Numbered from the stretch's first letter, positions 44,615-53,447 are shown. The stretch: DNA of 64,000 nt from Leucobacter sp. OLIS6 (GCF_002752355.1 NZ_MRAV01000015.1:17577-81576), one strand, 5' to 3'. Made by a program: numbers and translations. The notes: generated from the sequence alone by a model not told the origin.

Positions 44615-46156
44615 ATGACCGCCTCAACATCGCACTCGTCGCAGGCCCCGGAGGCGGGGCCGAGCGGGCGTCTCGCGACCGGCCGCCTCGGCACGTGGGA
44701 CATCGTGTTCTTCGTGATCTCGGCGGCCGCACCCCTCACCGTCATCGCGAGCGGCGCCATCACCTCGTTCCGCATGGGCGGCATCGGCGCACCCGGCGCG
44801 ATCCTCTTCTGCGCGGTCGTGCTGATCTTCTTCGCGCTCGGCTTCACCGCCATGTCGAAGAGCGTGCGCAACGCGGGCGCCTTCTACGCCTACGTCTCGC
44901 GCGGCATGGGCAAGCCCTTCGGGCTCGGCGTCTCGTCGGTCACGGTGTTCGCCTACATCTCGCTCGTGATCTCGTTCTACGGCTTCATCGGCTTCTTCGC
45001 GCAGTTCACCTTCAAGGAACTGCTGCACATCGACCTGCCCTGGGGCGTGTGGTCGCTCATCGCCGTCGCGATCGTGGCGTTCCTCGGCTACCGCAAGATC
45101 GACGTCGGCGCGAAGGTGCTCGCCGTGCTCCTCACCCTCGAAGTGGGGATCCTGCTCGTGCTGGCGGTCGCCGCCATCGCGAACGGCGGCCCCGAGCCCT
45201 GGAGCCTCGCCTCGTTCGAGCCGAAGAACGTGTTCTTCGCCACCGGCGCCGGTGCGCTGTTCGTCATGGGCTTCGGCGCCTACCTCGGGTTCGAGAGCAC
45301 CGCGATCTACGCCGAGGAGGCCAAGCGGCCCGAGCGCACGATCCCGCGCGCGACCATCATCTCGGTGGCGTTCCTCGGACTGTTCTACGCGTTCACCTTC
45401 TGGATCCTGACCGTCGCCTTCGGCGCGAACGGGGTCGTCGAGATGGCGCGCAGCGACGCGTTCGAGACGATGGTCATCACGGGCACGGGCGACCTCGCCG
45501 GCGCCTGGGCGGCGTTCGTCATGAAGATCCTCATCGTCACGAGCTTCTTCGCCTGCCTGCTGTCGTTCCACAACGCCTGCACCCGCTACCTCTACTCGCT
45601 CGGCCGCGAGGGCCTGCTGCCGCGCGTGCTCGGCCGCACCAGCCGCACCAGCCAGTCGCCGGCCGTCGCGAGCCTCACGCTGAGCGGCTTCTCGGCGATC
45701 GGCGTGCTCATCGCCATCGTGCTCAACGCCGACCCGTTCCTGGGCCTCGCCCTGTGGACCTACGCCACCGGCGTGCAGGGGCTCGTGTTCGCCCAGGCCA
45801 TGACCGCGATCGCGGTCGTCTGCTACTTCCTCAAGGATCGTCGTGGCCATAGTGTCTGGCGCGTCACCATCGCACCGATCCTCGGCGCGATCGGGCTCGT
45901 GGTCGGCTTCATCCTCATCGCGACGAACTTCGATGTCGTGACCGGGCTGCAGGGGCCCATCAACCAGATCCTGCTGCTGCCCACCCCGATCCTCTTCATC
46001 GGGGGGATCATCGTCGCGCTCGTGCTCAAGGCCCGCAAACCCGCCTACTATGCGGGGCTCACCGAGTCGGTGCAGGTCGTGCCGGTCGACGACGCCGGCT
46101 GGGACGTCTCGGCCGACGAGGACCGCGATTCCGTCGGGGCACGCTCCGAGCAATAG
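44615..46156 (+). CDS. APC-family amino-acid/amine permease (second of two)
   Basis: A 513-residue paralogue in architecture of the permease at 41605. It has twelve or more hydrophobic segments, the substrate signature LGTWDIVFFVISAAAPLTVIASGAITSFRMGG, and FGAYLGFESTAIYAEEAKRPERTIPRATIIS. The ATG has a strong ribosome-binding site AAAGGAG (44600-44606). The C-terminus is hydrophilic and acidic. A TetR gene begins ten bases after its stop with its own -10 element. The substrate may be an amino acid or amine. Confidence 0.8.
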   Translation: MTASTSHSSQAPEAGPSGRLATGRLGTWDIVFFVISAAAPLTVIASGAITSFRMGGIGAPGAILFCAVVLIFFALGFTAMSKSVRNAGAFYAYVSRGMGKPFGLGVSSVTVFAYISLVISFYGFIGFFAQFTFKELLHIDLPWGVWSLIAVAIVAFLGYRKIDVGAKVLAVLLTLEVGILLVLAVAAIANGGPEPWSLASFEPKNVFFATGAGALFVMGFGAYLGFESTAIYAEEAKRPERTIPRATIISVAFLGLFYAFTFWILTVAFGANGVVEMARSDAFETMVITGTGDLAGAWAAFVMKILIVTSFFACLLSFHNACTRYLYSLGREGLLPRVLGRTSRTSQSPAVASLTLSGFSAIGVLIAIVLNADPFLGLALWTYATGVQGLVFAQAMTAIAVVCYFLKDRRGHSVWRVTIAPILGAIGLVVGFILIATNFDVVTGLQGPINQILLLPTPILFIGGIIVALVLKARKPAYYAGLTESVQVVPVDDAGWDVSADEDRDSVGARSEQ

Positions 46157-46168
46157 GCTGGCCCTGTG
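46154..46168 (+). promoter_or_regulatory. -10 element for leaderless TetR gene
   Basis: TAGGCT (46154-46159), which includes the TAG stop of the permease gene, is followed by six bases and GTG at 46166. Confidence 0.55.
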
Positions 46169-46777
46169 AATGCGACCGCGCGACGACGCCACGAACGACG
46201 GGATGAGATCATCCGCGCGTTCTGGCGGGTCGCGCGGTCGCGGCCGCGTCGCGCGATCAACGTGCGCGCGGTCGCGGCCGAGGCCGAGATGAGCCCGGCC
46301 AACGTGCTGCACTACTTCTCGACGCTCGACGAACTGCAGATGACCGCGGTCGCGGGCGCCCGCGAGGAGTTCGTCGAGCAGCGCAGGCGCGTGCTCGACC
46401 TGCCGCTCACCGCGACCGAGCGCATCTACGCCATGATCGAGGCCGGCGTCCCCGACACCATCAGCGACGAACTGCGCCAGGTGTACGAGAGCGTGGCGAT
46501 CCTGGCCGAGCACTCCCAGTACATCGCCGAGCACCGCGCCCTCAACGAGCGCCAGGTGATGCTCTACCGCACCCTCGTCGAGATCGGCGCGGGCGTCGGG
46601 GAGTTCGCGCTCGCCTCGCCCGCGGGGATCATCGCCCGGAACCTCGTCGCGCTCGAGGACGCCTACGACCTCTACCCGCTCATCGGCGATCTGACGCCGC
46701 GCGAGGAATGCCGCGAGGCGGTGCGCAGCTACGCCGAGCTGGCGCTCGGGATCCCGCCCGAGCGGCGGCCCGGCTGA
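46166..46777 (+). CDS. TetR-family regulator
   Basis: A 203-residue TetR protein. The helix-turn-helix reads INVRAVAAEAEMSPANVLHYFSTLDELQMTAV (residues ~28-59). The ligand domain has no recognisable specificity. It follows the permease gene by ten bases but probably has its own leaderless promoter. It may control the permease-peptidase pair. It is convergent with hpaD. Confidence 0.85.
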   Translation: MNATARRRHERRDEIIRAFWRVARSRPRRAINVRAVAAEAEMSPANVLHYFSTLDELQMTAVAGAREEFVEQRRRVLDLPLTATERIYAMIEAGVPDTISDELRQVYESVAILAEHSQYIAEHRALNERQVMLYRTLVEIGAGVGEFALASPAGIIARNLVALEDAYDLYPLIGDLTPREECREAVRSYAELALGIPPERRPG

Positions 46778-46781
46778 CGCA

Positions 46782-46855
46782 CGCCGAAACGCCACGGTCC
46801 CGGCGAGACCCCGCGAAGCTTCGCGGGGTCTCGCCGGGACCGTGGCGTTTCGGCG
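46782..46855. terminator. Perfect 74-bp palindrome between convergent genes
   Basis: All 37 base pairs of the two arms match, with AAGCTT at the centre and no loop. It lies four bases after the TetR stop and 28 bases before the hpaD stop, so it can end transcription on both strands. Its length and perfection far exceed the other terminators here. Confidence 0.8.
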
Positions 46856-46883
46856 GTGCCGCTCCGGGGAGCAGGCCTGCGCC

Positions 46884-48026
46884 TTAGAGCGTGTTGCCGA
46901 GCTTGAAGCCCTTCTCGCCGTCCTCGTCGCGGGTGTACGAGAACCCGTCGGCGCCGATGGTGACGGCCATCTCGCTGTCATCGGTGCGGGCGACGACCGG
47001 CTGCGGGTTGCCGTCGAGGTCGAGCACGAGCGAGCCGTCGGTGTACCACGAGGGCACGACCGGGTTGCCCCACCAGTCGCGGCGCTGGTTGTCGTGCACG
47101 TCCCAGGTGACGACCGGGTTGTCGGGGTCGCCCGTGTAGTAGTCCTGGGTGTAGATCTCGACGCGGTGGCCGTCGGGATCGCGCAGGTACAGGTAGAACG
47201 CGTTCGAGACGCCGTGGCGGCCTGGGCCGCGCTCGATGCTGTCCGACTTGCGCAGCGAGCCGAGCTTGTCGCAGATCGCGAGGATGTTGTGCTTCTCGTG
47301 CGTCGCGAAGCACACGTGGTGCATGCGGGGGCCGTCGCCGCCCGTCATCGCGGTGTCGTGCACGGTCGGCTTGCGGCGCATCCACGCCGCGTAGACGGTG
47401 CCCTCGTTGTCCTGGATGTCCTCCGTCACGCGGAAGCCGAGGTTCTGCATGAAGCCGACGGCGCGCGGCACGTCGGGCGTGATCTGGTTGAAGTGGTCCA
47501 GGCGCACGAGCTCGCCCGGGATGTGCAGGTCGTAGCGCCACGACATCCGCTCGGTGTGCTCGGTCTGGTAGAAGAACTCGTAGGGGAAGCCCAGCGGGTC
47601 GATCACGCGCACCGAGTCGCCGATGCCCGTCACGAAACCGTTCGGGTTGCGGCGGACCTCGCACCCGAGCTCCTCGTAGAAGGCCACGGCCTTGTCGAGG
47701 TCCTCGGGGGTGCGCACGCGGTACGAGAACGCCGCGACCGCCGCGACCGGGCCCTTGCGGAGCACGAGGTTGTGGTGGATGAACTCCTCGGTCGAGCGCA
47801 GGTAGATCGCCTCGTCGTCCTCGGTCGTGACGTACAGGCCGAGCACGTCGACGTAGAACTCGCGCGATGCCGCGAGGTCGGTGACGATGAGCTCCATGTA
47901 GGCGCAGCGCAGGATGTCGGGCGCCTCGGACGTCGCCGTCGGGATCGGGTTGTCCGAGACGATCGGGGCCTCCTTGGTGACCCAGAAGCCCGCGGACTGC
48001 TTGTCTTCTTCGTTCAGTTTTGCCAT
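46884..48026 (-). CDS. hpaD: 3,4-dihydroxyphenylacetate 2,3-dioxygenase
   Basis: A 380-residue extradiol dioxygenase of the vicinal-oxygen-chelate type that opens the ring of homoprotocatechuate. Metal ligands are His178 (RLDHFNQ), His237 (MHHVCF) and Glu290 (VEIYTQD). With an offset of 23 residues these equal His155, His214 and Glu267 of the Brevibacterium fuscum enzyme; the second-sphere His200, His248 and Tyr257 also map onto His223, His271 and Tyr280. The offset reflects an extra 23-residue N-terminus. The ATG has AAGGA seven bases upstream. Sequence cannot tell iron from manganese. Confidence 0.95.
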   Translation of the reverse strand: MAKLNEEDKQSAGFWVTKEAPIVSDNPIPTATSEAPDILRCAYMELIVTDLAASREFYVDVLGLYVTTEDDEAIYLRSTEEFIHHNLVLRKGPVAAVAAFSYRVRTPEDLDKAVAFYEELGCEVRRNPNGFVTGIGDSVRVIDPLGFPYEFFYQTEHTERMSWRYDLHIPGELVRLDHFNQITPDVPRAVGFMQNLGFRVTEDIQDNEGTVYAAWMRRKPTVHDTAMTGGDGPRMHHVCFATHEKHNILAICDKLGSLRKSDSIERGPGRHGVSNAFYLYLRDPDGHRVEIYTQDYYTGDPDNPVVTWDVHDNQRRDWWGNPVVPSWYTDGSLVLDLDGNPQPVVARTDDSEMAVTIGADGFSYTRDEDGEKGFKLGNTL

Positions 48027-48049
48027 GTTCGCTTCCTTGCGTGGTTCCC

Positions 48050-48083
48050 GTCATCCTGCGACTCGTTCCTCGCGCAGGGTGAC
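48050..48083. repeat. Palindrome, second repeat family, between hpaE and hpaD
   Basis: Arms of 11 bases (GTCATCCTGCG and its near-complement, one G-T pair) at 48050-48060 and 48073-48083. The sequence 48054-48083 matches the right half of the 41531-41590 palindrome at 27 of 30 bases. It could attenuate or process the hpa mRNA. Confidence 0.75.
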
Positions 48084-48099
48084 GAGGGCGGGATGGGGG

Positions 48100-49596
48100 T
48101 TACTTGCCCGCGCCGAAGCGGGGCGAGTGGGCCTCGTTGAGGGTGATCTGGATCGACTGCGCGGTGGTGTAGAAGTCCACCGAGCGGTAGCCGCCCTCGC
48201 GGCCGAGACCCGAGGCCTTGACGCCGCCGAACGGCGTGCGCAGGTCGCGCACGTTGTTCGAGTTCAGCCACACCATGCCCGACTCGATGCCGTGCGCGAA
48301 GTTGTGCGCGCGCTTCAGGTTCGAGGTCCAGACGTAGGCCGCGAGGCCGTACTTGGTGTCGTTGGCGAGCTCCAGCGCCTCCTCGTCCGTGTCGAACGGG
48401 GTGATCGCGACGACGGGTCCGAAGATCTCCTCCTGGAAGATCCGTGCGTCGGGCTTCACATCGGCGAACACGGTCGGGGCGACGTAGTTGCCCTCGGGGA
48501 AGCCCTCGGGGCGTCCGCCGCCGGCTACGAGGCGGCCCTCGCCCTTGCCGATCTCGACGTAGCTCATGACCTTCTCGAAGTGCGAGGGGTGCACGAGCGC
48601 GCCGACCTCGGTGGCCGGGTCGGACGGCAGGCCGATCACGATGTTCTTCGCGCGCTCGGCGTAGCGGGCGACGAAGTCGTCGTAGATCGAGCGCTCGACG
48701 AGCACGCGGCTGCCGGCGGTGCAGCGCTCGCCGTTCAGGCTGAACACGCTGAACACGGTGGCGTCGAGCGCCTCCTCGAGGTCGGCGTCGGCGAAGACCA
48801 CCGAGGGGCTCTTGCCGCCGAGCTCGAGCGACAGGCCCTTGAGGAAGGGCGCCGCGTTGGTCGAGATCATCGCACCGGTCGAGCTGTCGCCGGTGAACGA
48901 GATCAGGGGGACGTCGGGGTGCTTGACGAGCGCGTCGCCGGCGACGCCGCCCGAACCGAGGATCAGGTTGAAGACGCCGTCGGGCACGCCGGCCTCGCGG
49001 AAGATCTCGGGCCACAGCGCGGCCGAGAGCGGGGTGTAGCTGGCGGGCTTCAGAACGACGGTGTTGCCGGTCGCGAGGGCCGGCGCGAGCTTCCACGACT
49101 CCTGCATGAACGGGACGTTCCAGGGCGTGATGAGGCCCGCGACGCCCTTGGGCTTGCGGTTCACGTAGTTGATCTGGCGCCCGGGCACCTTGGTGACGTT
49201 GTCGTGCTCGGCGACGATGAGGTCGGCGAAGAACCGGAAGTTCTCGGCCGCGCGGCGGGCCTGGCCCTTCGCCTGGGTGATCGGGAGGCCCGAATCCCAG
49301 CTCTCCAGGAGCGCGAGCCGCTCGTCGCGGGACTCGACGATGTCGGCCACCCTGTGCAGGATCCGCGAGCGCTCGCGGGGGAGCATCTTGGGCCAGGGGC
49401 CCTCGTCGAATGCGCGCTTCGCCGCGGCGACGGCGCGGTCGACGTCGGCCTTGCTCGCCGAGGCGGCGGTGATGTAGACCTCGTTCGACACGGGCTCGAT
49501 GACGTCGAACGTCGCGCCGTCCTGCGCGTCGACGAACTCGCCGTCGATGAAGAGCTGGATCTTCTCGGGGAGCCCCTCGGGCTTCTGGTGGGTCAT
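48100..49596 (-). CDS. hpaE: 5-carboxymethyl-2-hydroxymuconate semialdehyde dehydrogenase
   Basis: A 498-residue NAD-dependent aldehyde dehydrogenase that oxidises the ring-cleavage product of HpaD. The catalytic Cys292 lies in NGERCTAGSR, the general base in LSLELGGKSPS, and the cofactor region shows GLITPWNVPFMQESWKLAPALATGNTVVLKPA. Close fit to the HpaE group and the operon position support the assignment. The ATG overlaps the stop of the GntR gene upstream. Confidence 0.92.
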   Translation of the reverse strand: MTHQKPEGLPEKIQLFIDGEFVDAQDGATFDVIEPVSNEVYITAASASKADVDRAVAAAKRAFDEGPWPKMLPRERSRILHRVADIVESRDERLALLESWDSGLPITQAKGQARRAAENFRFFADLIVAEHDNVTKVPGRQINYVNRKPKGVAGLITPWNVPFMQESWKLAPALATGNTVVLKPASYTPLSAALWPEIFREAGVPDGVFNLILGSGGVAGDALVKHPDVPLISFTGDSSTGAMISTNAAPFLKGLSLELGGKSPSVVFADADLEEALDATVFSVFSLNGERCTAGSRVLVERSIYDDFVARYAERAKNIVIGLPSDPATEVGALVHPSHFEKVMSYVEIGKGEGRLVAGGGRPEGFPEGNYVAPTVFADVKPDARIFQEEIFGPVVAITPFDTDEEALELANDTKYGLAAYVWTSNLKRAHNFAHGIESGMVWLNSNNVRDLRTPFGGVKASGLGREGGYRSVDFYTTAQSIQITLNEAHSPRFGAGK

Positions 49597-50267
49597 GCGG
49601 TCTTCCTCCTCTGATGGGTGAGTTGGTCCTGGTGCGCCAGCACTGCGTCGAGCGTGGCGAGTCGGTGGTTACGGGCGGCGAGCTCGATCTCGAGCGGCGA
49701 CGCCCCGTCCTCGATGAGGTCGAGCAGCCGTTCGTGCTCGTCGACCGATGCTGCTGCGCGGTCGGGGACGAAGCTGAACGACGAGTTCCGCAGCACCTTC
49801 ATGCGGTTCCAGCCGCGGTGCACGAGGTCGAGGATGTGCGGGTTCGGGCAGCTCTCGAACAGTACGGAGTGGAGTTCGAGGTTGAGATCCGTGAACGCCT
49901 GCGGGTCGAAGCGGGTCAGGGTCTCGCGCATCTGCGCGTTGATCCGGCGGGCCCGTGCGATCTGATCGGCCGAGACGGTGGGCGCGGCCAGCGCGGTCGC
50001 GGATCCCTCGACGAGCGCGAGCGTCTGCATCGTGTGCAGGTACTCGGTTTCCTTGATGAGGGAGACCTGCGCGCCGACGTTCGCCTCGAAGGTGACGAAG
50101 CCCTCCGCCTCGAGGCGGCGGATCGCCTCGCGCACGGGCACCACGGACATGCCGAGCTCAGACGCGATGGGCGAGAGCACCAGGCGGTAGCCGGGCACGT
50201 ACTGCCCGCTCTCGATGCGTTCGCGGACCAGGCGGTACGCCTGCTCGCTCTTGGGGACGACGGCCAT
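49593..50267 (-). CDS. GntR-family regulator of the hpa genes
   Basis: A 224-residue regulator with an N-terminal winged helix (EQAYRLVRERIESGQYVPGYRLVLSPIASELGMSVVPVREAIRRLEAEGFV) and a C-terminal helical FCD ligand domain (residues ~85-215). FCD regulators often repress catabolic operons until a pathway acid is bound. Two copies of an ATCGTATACGAT-like palindrome in front of the two hpa transcription units are the likely targets. It lies between hpaG and hpaE and is coupled to hpaE. Confidence 0.85.
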   Translation of the reverse strand: MAVVPKSEQAYRLVRERIESGQYVPGYRLVLSPIASELGMSVVPVREAIRRLEAEGFVTFEANVGAQVSLIKETEYLHTMQTLALVEGSATALAAPTVSADQIARARRINAQMRETLTRFDPQAFTDLNLELHSVLFESCPNPHILDLVHRGWNRMKVLRNSSFSFVPDRAAASVDEHERLLDLIEDGASPLEIELAARNHRLATLDAVLAHQDQLTHQRRKTA

Positions 50268-50268
50268 G

Positions 50269-51762
50269 TCAGGACCCCGCCCCGGCGGCGCGGGAGGCGT
50301 CGTACTTGGCGCGCCACTCGGCGTTCATGGGGAACAAGCCGTCGACCGGGGCGCCGGCGGCGACCTGCTCGGCGACCCACGCGTCGGCCTCCTCCTGGGC
50401 CGCGGCCTCGGCCGCGACCTCCGCGAGTAGGAACGGCGGGATCACGATGACGCCGTCGCGGTCGCCCATGATGATGTCGCCGGGCTGCACCGCTGCGCCA
50501 CCGCAGGCGACCGTCACGTCGACCTCCCACGGAACGTGACGGCGGCCGAGCACGCTCGGGTGGGCGCCCTGCGAGAAGACGGGGATGTCGAACTCCTGCA
50601 CGGCGGCGAAGTCGCGCACGCCGCCGTCGGTCACGATGCCGGCGGCGCCGCGCACCTGGGCGCGCAGGGCGAGCACGTCGCCGACCGTGCCGGTCTCGGG
50701 GACGCCGCGGGCCTCGACCACGAGCACCTCACCGGGGTTCACGGTGTCGAAGGCGCGCTTCTGGGCGTTGAATCCGCCGCCGTGCTCCGTGAAGAGGTCG
50801 GGGCGGAACGGGATGAAGCGCAGGGTCTTGGCGGTGCCGAGGATCCGGTCGCCCTCGTGGTTCGGGTGCACGCCGTCGATGAAGATGTCGACGTAGCCGC
50901 GCTTGCGCAGCGCGGCCGAGACCGTGGCGACGGCGACGCCGTCGAGCTGCGCGCGGATCTCGTCGGTCAGAGCGGATGCCGCCGGGCCGTCGAGCGGGGT
51001 CGCGCGACCCGCGGCGACGGCCGCCGCGTGCTCGGCCTCGCTGCCCCAGGCCTCGATGCGCTGCAGGTCGTCGATCTTGGGACGGTTGCCGAAGTCGCCG
51101 AACGCGGTGGTGCCCTGCGTGACGGTGGTCGCGAGGCGGCCGGTGCTCGGGGCGCCGGGCGCGTTCGGCGCGTCGACCTCGACCTCGACGACGTCGCCGG
51201 GGACGACGACGGAGGATCCGGCGGGGGTTCCCGTGAGAATCACGTCGCCGGTCTCGAGGGTCATGTGCTGCGACAGGTCGGCGACGAGCTGGCCGAAGGG
51301 GAACTTGAGCGTGTCGCTCGTGTCGTCCTGCACGAGTGCGCCGTTCACCCAGGTGCGTACGCGCCAGTCGCCCTCGCCGATGCCGGCGGTCGGGATCGCG
51401 GCCGGGCCGATCGGGGTGAAGCCGTCGCCGCCCTTGTTGCGCACGTTGGAGCCCTTGTCGGCGGCACGCAGATCGTAGAGGCCGAAGTCGTTGGCCGCGG
51501 TGACGCTCGCGACGTGCTTCCAGCCGTCCTCGGGGGAGACCCAGCGGGCGGGCTCGCCGATCACGAGCGCGATCTCGCCCTCGAACGCGAGCAACTCGGT
51601 GCCGGCGGGGAGTTCGATGGTGCCGCCCGTCGGGGCGAGCGATGAGGCCGGCTTGAAGAAGTAGGAGGGGAACGCGGGCGTGCGACCGCGCTGCGCGATC
51701 CTCGACGGGTAGTTGAGGTGCACGGCGATGATCTTGCCGGGGGTGTCGATTCCGTAGGTCAT
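50269..51762 (-). CDS. hpaG: HpaG-like fumarylacetoacetate hydrolase domain fused to RraA-like domain
   Basis: A 497-residue fusion. Residues ~1-245 are an FAH-family domain (TELLAFEGEIALVIG, AANDFGLYDLR, KGGDGFTPIGP, GDVILTGTPAGS) like the HpaG decarboxylase/isomerase. Residues ~265-480 are an RraA/HMG-CHA-aldolase-like domain (VATVSAALRKRGY; GDVLALRAQVRGAAGIVTDGGVRD, with the Arg-Asp pair used for substrate and metal binding). E. coli HpaG instead has two FAH domains. Homologous two-domain proteins occur in other actinobacteria, as I recall. The decarboxylation of OPET could be done by either half. A GntR-type operator overlaps its promoter. Confidence 0.85.
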   Translation of the reverse strand: MTYGIDTPGKIIAVHLNYPSRIAQRGRTPAFPSYFFKPASSLAPTGGTIELPAGTELLAFEGEIALVIGEPARWVSPEDGWKHVASVTAANDFGLYDLRAADKGSNVRNKGGDGFTPIGPAAIPTAGIGEGDWRVRTWVNGALVQDDTSDTLKFPFGQLVADLSQHMTLETGDVILTGTPAGSSVVVPGDVVEVEVDAPNAPGAPSTGRLATTVTQGTTAFGDFGNRPKIDDLQRIEAWGSEAEHAAAVAAGRATPLDGPAASALTDEIRAQLDGVAVATVSAALRKRGYVDIFIDGVHPNHEGDRILGTAKTLRFIPFRPDLFTEHGGGFNAQKRAFDTVNPGEVLVVEARGVPETGTVGDVLALRAQVRGAAGIVTDGGVRDFAAVQEFDIPVFSQGAHPSVLGRRHVPWEVDVTVACGGAAVQPGDIIMGDRDGVIVIPPFLLAEVAAEAAAQEEADAWVAEQVAAGAPVDGLFPMNAEWRAKYDASRAAGAGS

Positions 51763-51790
51763 GGTGTCTCGCTCACTTCGTTGTATCTCA

Positions 51791-51804
51791 AATCATATAC
51801 GATC
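51791..51804. promoter_or_regulatory. GntR-type operator overlapping the hpaG promoter
   Basis: AATCATATACGATC matches the perfect palindrome at 53476-53489 at 12 of 14 positions. On the minus strand it contains TATGAT, a probable -10, with TTCCCG 17 bases upstream. Repression by the GntR protein would follow from the overlap. Confidence 0.65.
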
Positions 51805-51867
51805 TTGCGGGCTTCGGGAAGGGGCGGACCGATCCCGCTGATTGAGGATTCGCCCGACCACCGGAGC

Positions 51868-52677
51868 TCAGTAGCTCGCGCGCTCGCCGCCGGCGGCACC
51901 CGCGAAGCGGTCCACGAGCGCCTCGGTCTGCCGCGCGAGGATCGCGACATCGGCCCCGACCGCGACGAAGCTGGCGCCCGCAGCGATGTAGCGCTCCGCA
52001 TCGGCGGGCACGAACGCGTTGACGCCGACCGGCGTGCCCGCGGCACGGCCGGCCGCGATGGAGCGCAGCACGGCGTCGACGACCTCGGGGTGGCTCTGCT
52101 GGCCCAGGTGGCCCATCGACGCGGCGAGGTCGGACGGGCCGACGAAGAGCGCGTCGACGCCGTCCACCGCCGCGATGCGCTCGACGTCCTGCACGGCATC
52201 GGAGGACTCGATCTGCACGGTGAGGCTGATGGTCTCGCTCGCGCGGCCGAGGTAGCCGTCGACGCGGTTCCAGCGCGCGGAGCGCGCGAGCGCGGATCCG
52301 ACCCCGCGGACACCGCCGAGCGGGTAGCGCGCAGCGCGCACGATCTGCTCGGCCTGCTCGGCGGAGTCGACCATCGGGATCAGCAGGTTCTGCGCGCCGA
52401 GGTCGAGGAACTGCTTGATGAGCACGGTGTCGCCGAACGGCGGGCGCACGAGCGGAGTCGCCGGGTAGGCCGACATGGCGTGCAGCTGGGCGAGCACCGA
52501 TTCGAGGCCGTTGGGGGAGTGCTCGGCGTCGAGGAGCACCCAGTCGCAGCCGGATCCCGCGACGATCTCGGCGGTGACGGGGCTGCCGGCACAGGTCCAG
52601 AGGCCGATGAGCGCGCGCCCGTCGGCCCCGGCGAGACGGTCCCGGAACGTCGGGGGGAGGGTCAGAGGAACCGGCAT
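51868..52677 (-). CDS. hpaI: 4-hydroxy-2-oxoheptanedioate aldolase
   Basis: A 269-residue class II aldolase that splits 4-hydroxy-2-oxoheptanedioate into pyruvate and succinic semialdehyde, the last step of the pathway. His53, Arg78, Glu157 and Asp183 correspond, with a constant offset of eight, to His45, Arg70, Glu149 and Asp175 of E. coli HpaI (catalytic base, pyruvate carbonyl and metal ligands). The ATG at 52677 lies 16 bases inside the end of hpaH; the in-frame upstream GTGs would lengthen the overlap. Confidence 0.93.
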   Translation of the reverse strand: MPVPLTLPPTFRDRLAGADGRALIGLWTCAGSPVTAEIVAGSGCDWVLLDAEHSPNGLESVLAQLHAMSAYPATPLVRPPFGDTVLIKQFLDLGAQNLLIPMVDSAEQAEQIVRAARYPLGGVRGVGSALARSARWNRVDGYLGRASETISLTVQIESSDAVQDVERIAAVDGVDALFVGPSDLAASMGHLGQQSHPEVVDAVLRSIAAGRAAGTPVGVNAFVPADAERYIAAGASFVAVGADVAILARQTEALVDRFAGAAGGERASY

Positions 52678-53447
52678 GTCACCGACCCCAGTCCCTGGTA
52701 CTCGGCGTGCACGGTGTCGCCGCGCTCCACCCACATGGGCTTGGTGAAGGATCCGGCGAGGACGACCTCGCCGGCCTCGAGCGACTGCCCGTGCTGCGCG
52801 AGCTTGTTCGCGAGCCAGGCGATCCCCATGGCGGGGTGGCCGAGCACGGCGCCCGCGACGCCCGAGTCCTCGATGGTCTCGTTGCGGTAGAGCAGGGCCG
52901 AGATCCAGCGCAGGTCGAGCTCGCCCACGGGGACCGGGCGGCCGCCGAGGACGATCGCGCCGGTGGAGGCGTTGTCGCTGATCGTGTCGACGATGGTGCG
53001 GCCCTCGAGCTCGATGTGCGCGTTGAGGATCTCGAGCGCGGGCACCACGTAGGCGGTCGCGTCGAGCACGTCGAAGATGGTGATGTTCGGGCCGACGAGC
53101 GGCTTCGCGAGCACGAAGGCGAGCTCGACCTCGATGCGCACGTTCGAGAACCGGTCGAACTCGACGACGGATCCGGATTCGATGACCATGTCGTCGAGGA
53201 TCACGCCGTAGTCGGGCTCGGTGATGCCGGTCGCGAGCTGCATGACCTTGGAGGTGAGGCCGATCTTGTGGCCGACGAGGCGTCGGCCCGCGGCGATGCG
53301 GCGGTCGGTCCAGATCTTCTGGATCGCGTAGGAGTCCTCGATGGTCATGCCGGGGTAGCGGGTGGTGAGCTTCGGCACGATGGTGCGTTCGCGATCCGCG
53401 CGCACGAGTTCGTCTGCGATCGTCTCGATCTCTTCGGGGGTGAGCAT
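52662..53447 (-). CDS. hpaH: 2-oxo-hept-4-ene-1,7-dioate hydratase
   Basis: A 261-residue hydratase of the MhpD/HpaH family, which adds water to 2-oxohept-4-ene-1,7-dioate. Family features are GHKIGLTSKVMQLATGITEPDYGVI (residues ~59-83), VRIEVELAFVLAKPL with metal-binding acidic residues, and EILNAHIELEGRTIVDTISDNAS. The ATG has GGAGG upstream. It is the first gene of the hpaH-hpaI unit, behind a perfect palindromic GntR-type site. Confidence 0.92.
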   Translation of the reverse strand: MLTPEEIETIADELVRADRERTIVPKLTTRYPGMTIEDSYAIQKIWTDRRIAAGRRLVGHKIGLTSKVMQLATGITEPDYGVILDDMVIESGSVVEFDRFSNVRIEVELAFVLAKPLVGPNITIFDVLDATAYVVPALEILNAHIELEGRTIVDTISDNASTGAIVLGGRPVPVGELDLRWISALLYRNETIEDSGVAGAVLGHPAMGIAWLANKLAQHGQSLEAGEVVLAGSFTKPMWVERGDTVHAEYQGLGSVTCRFL

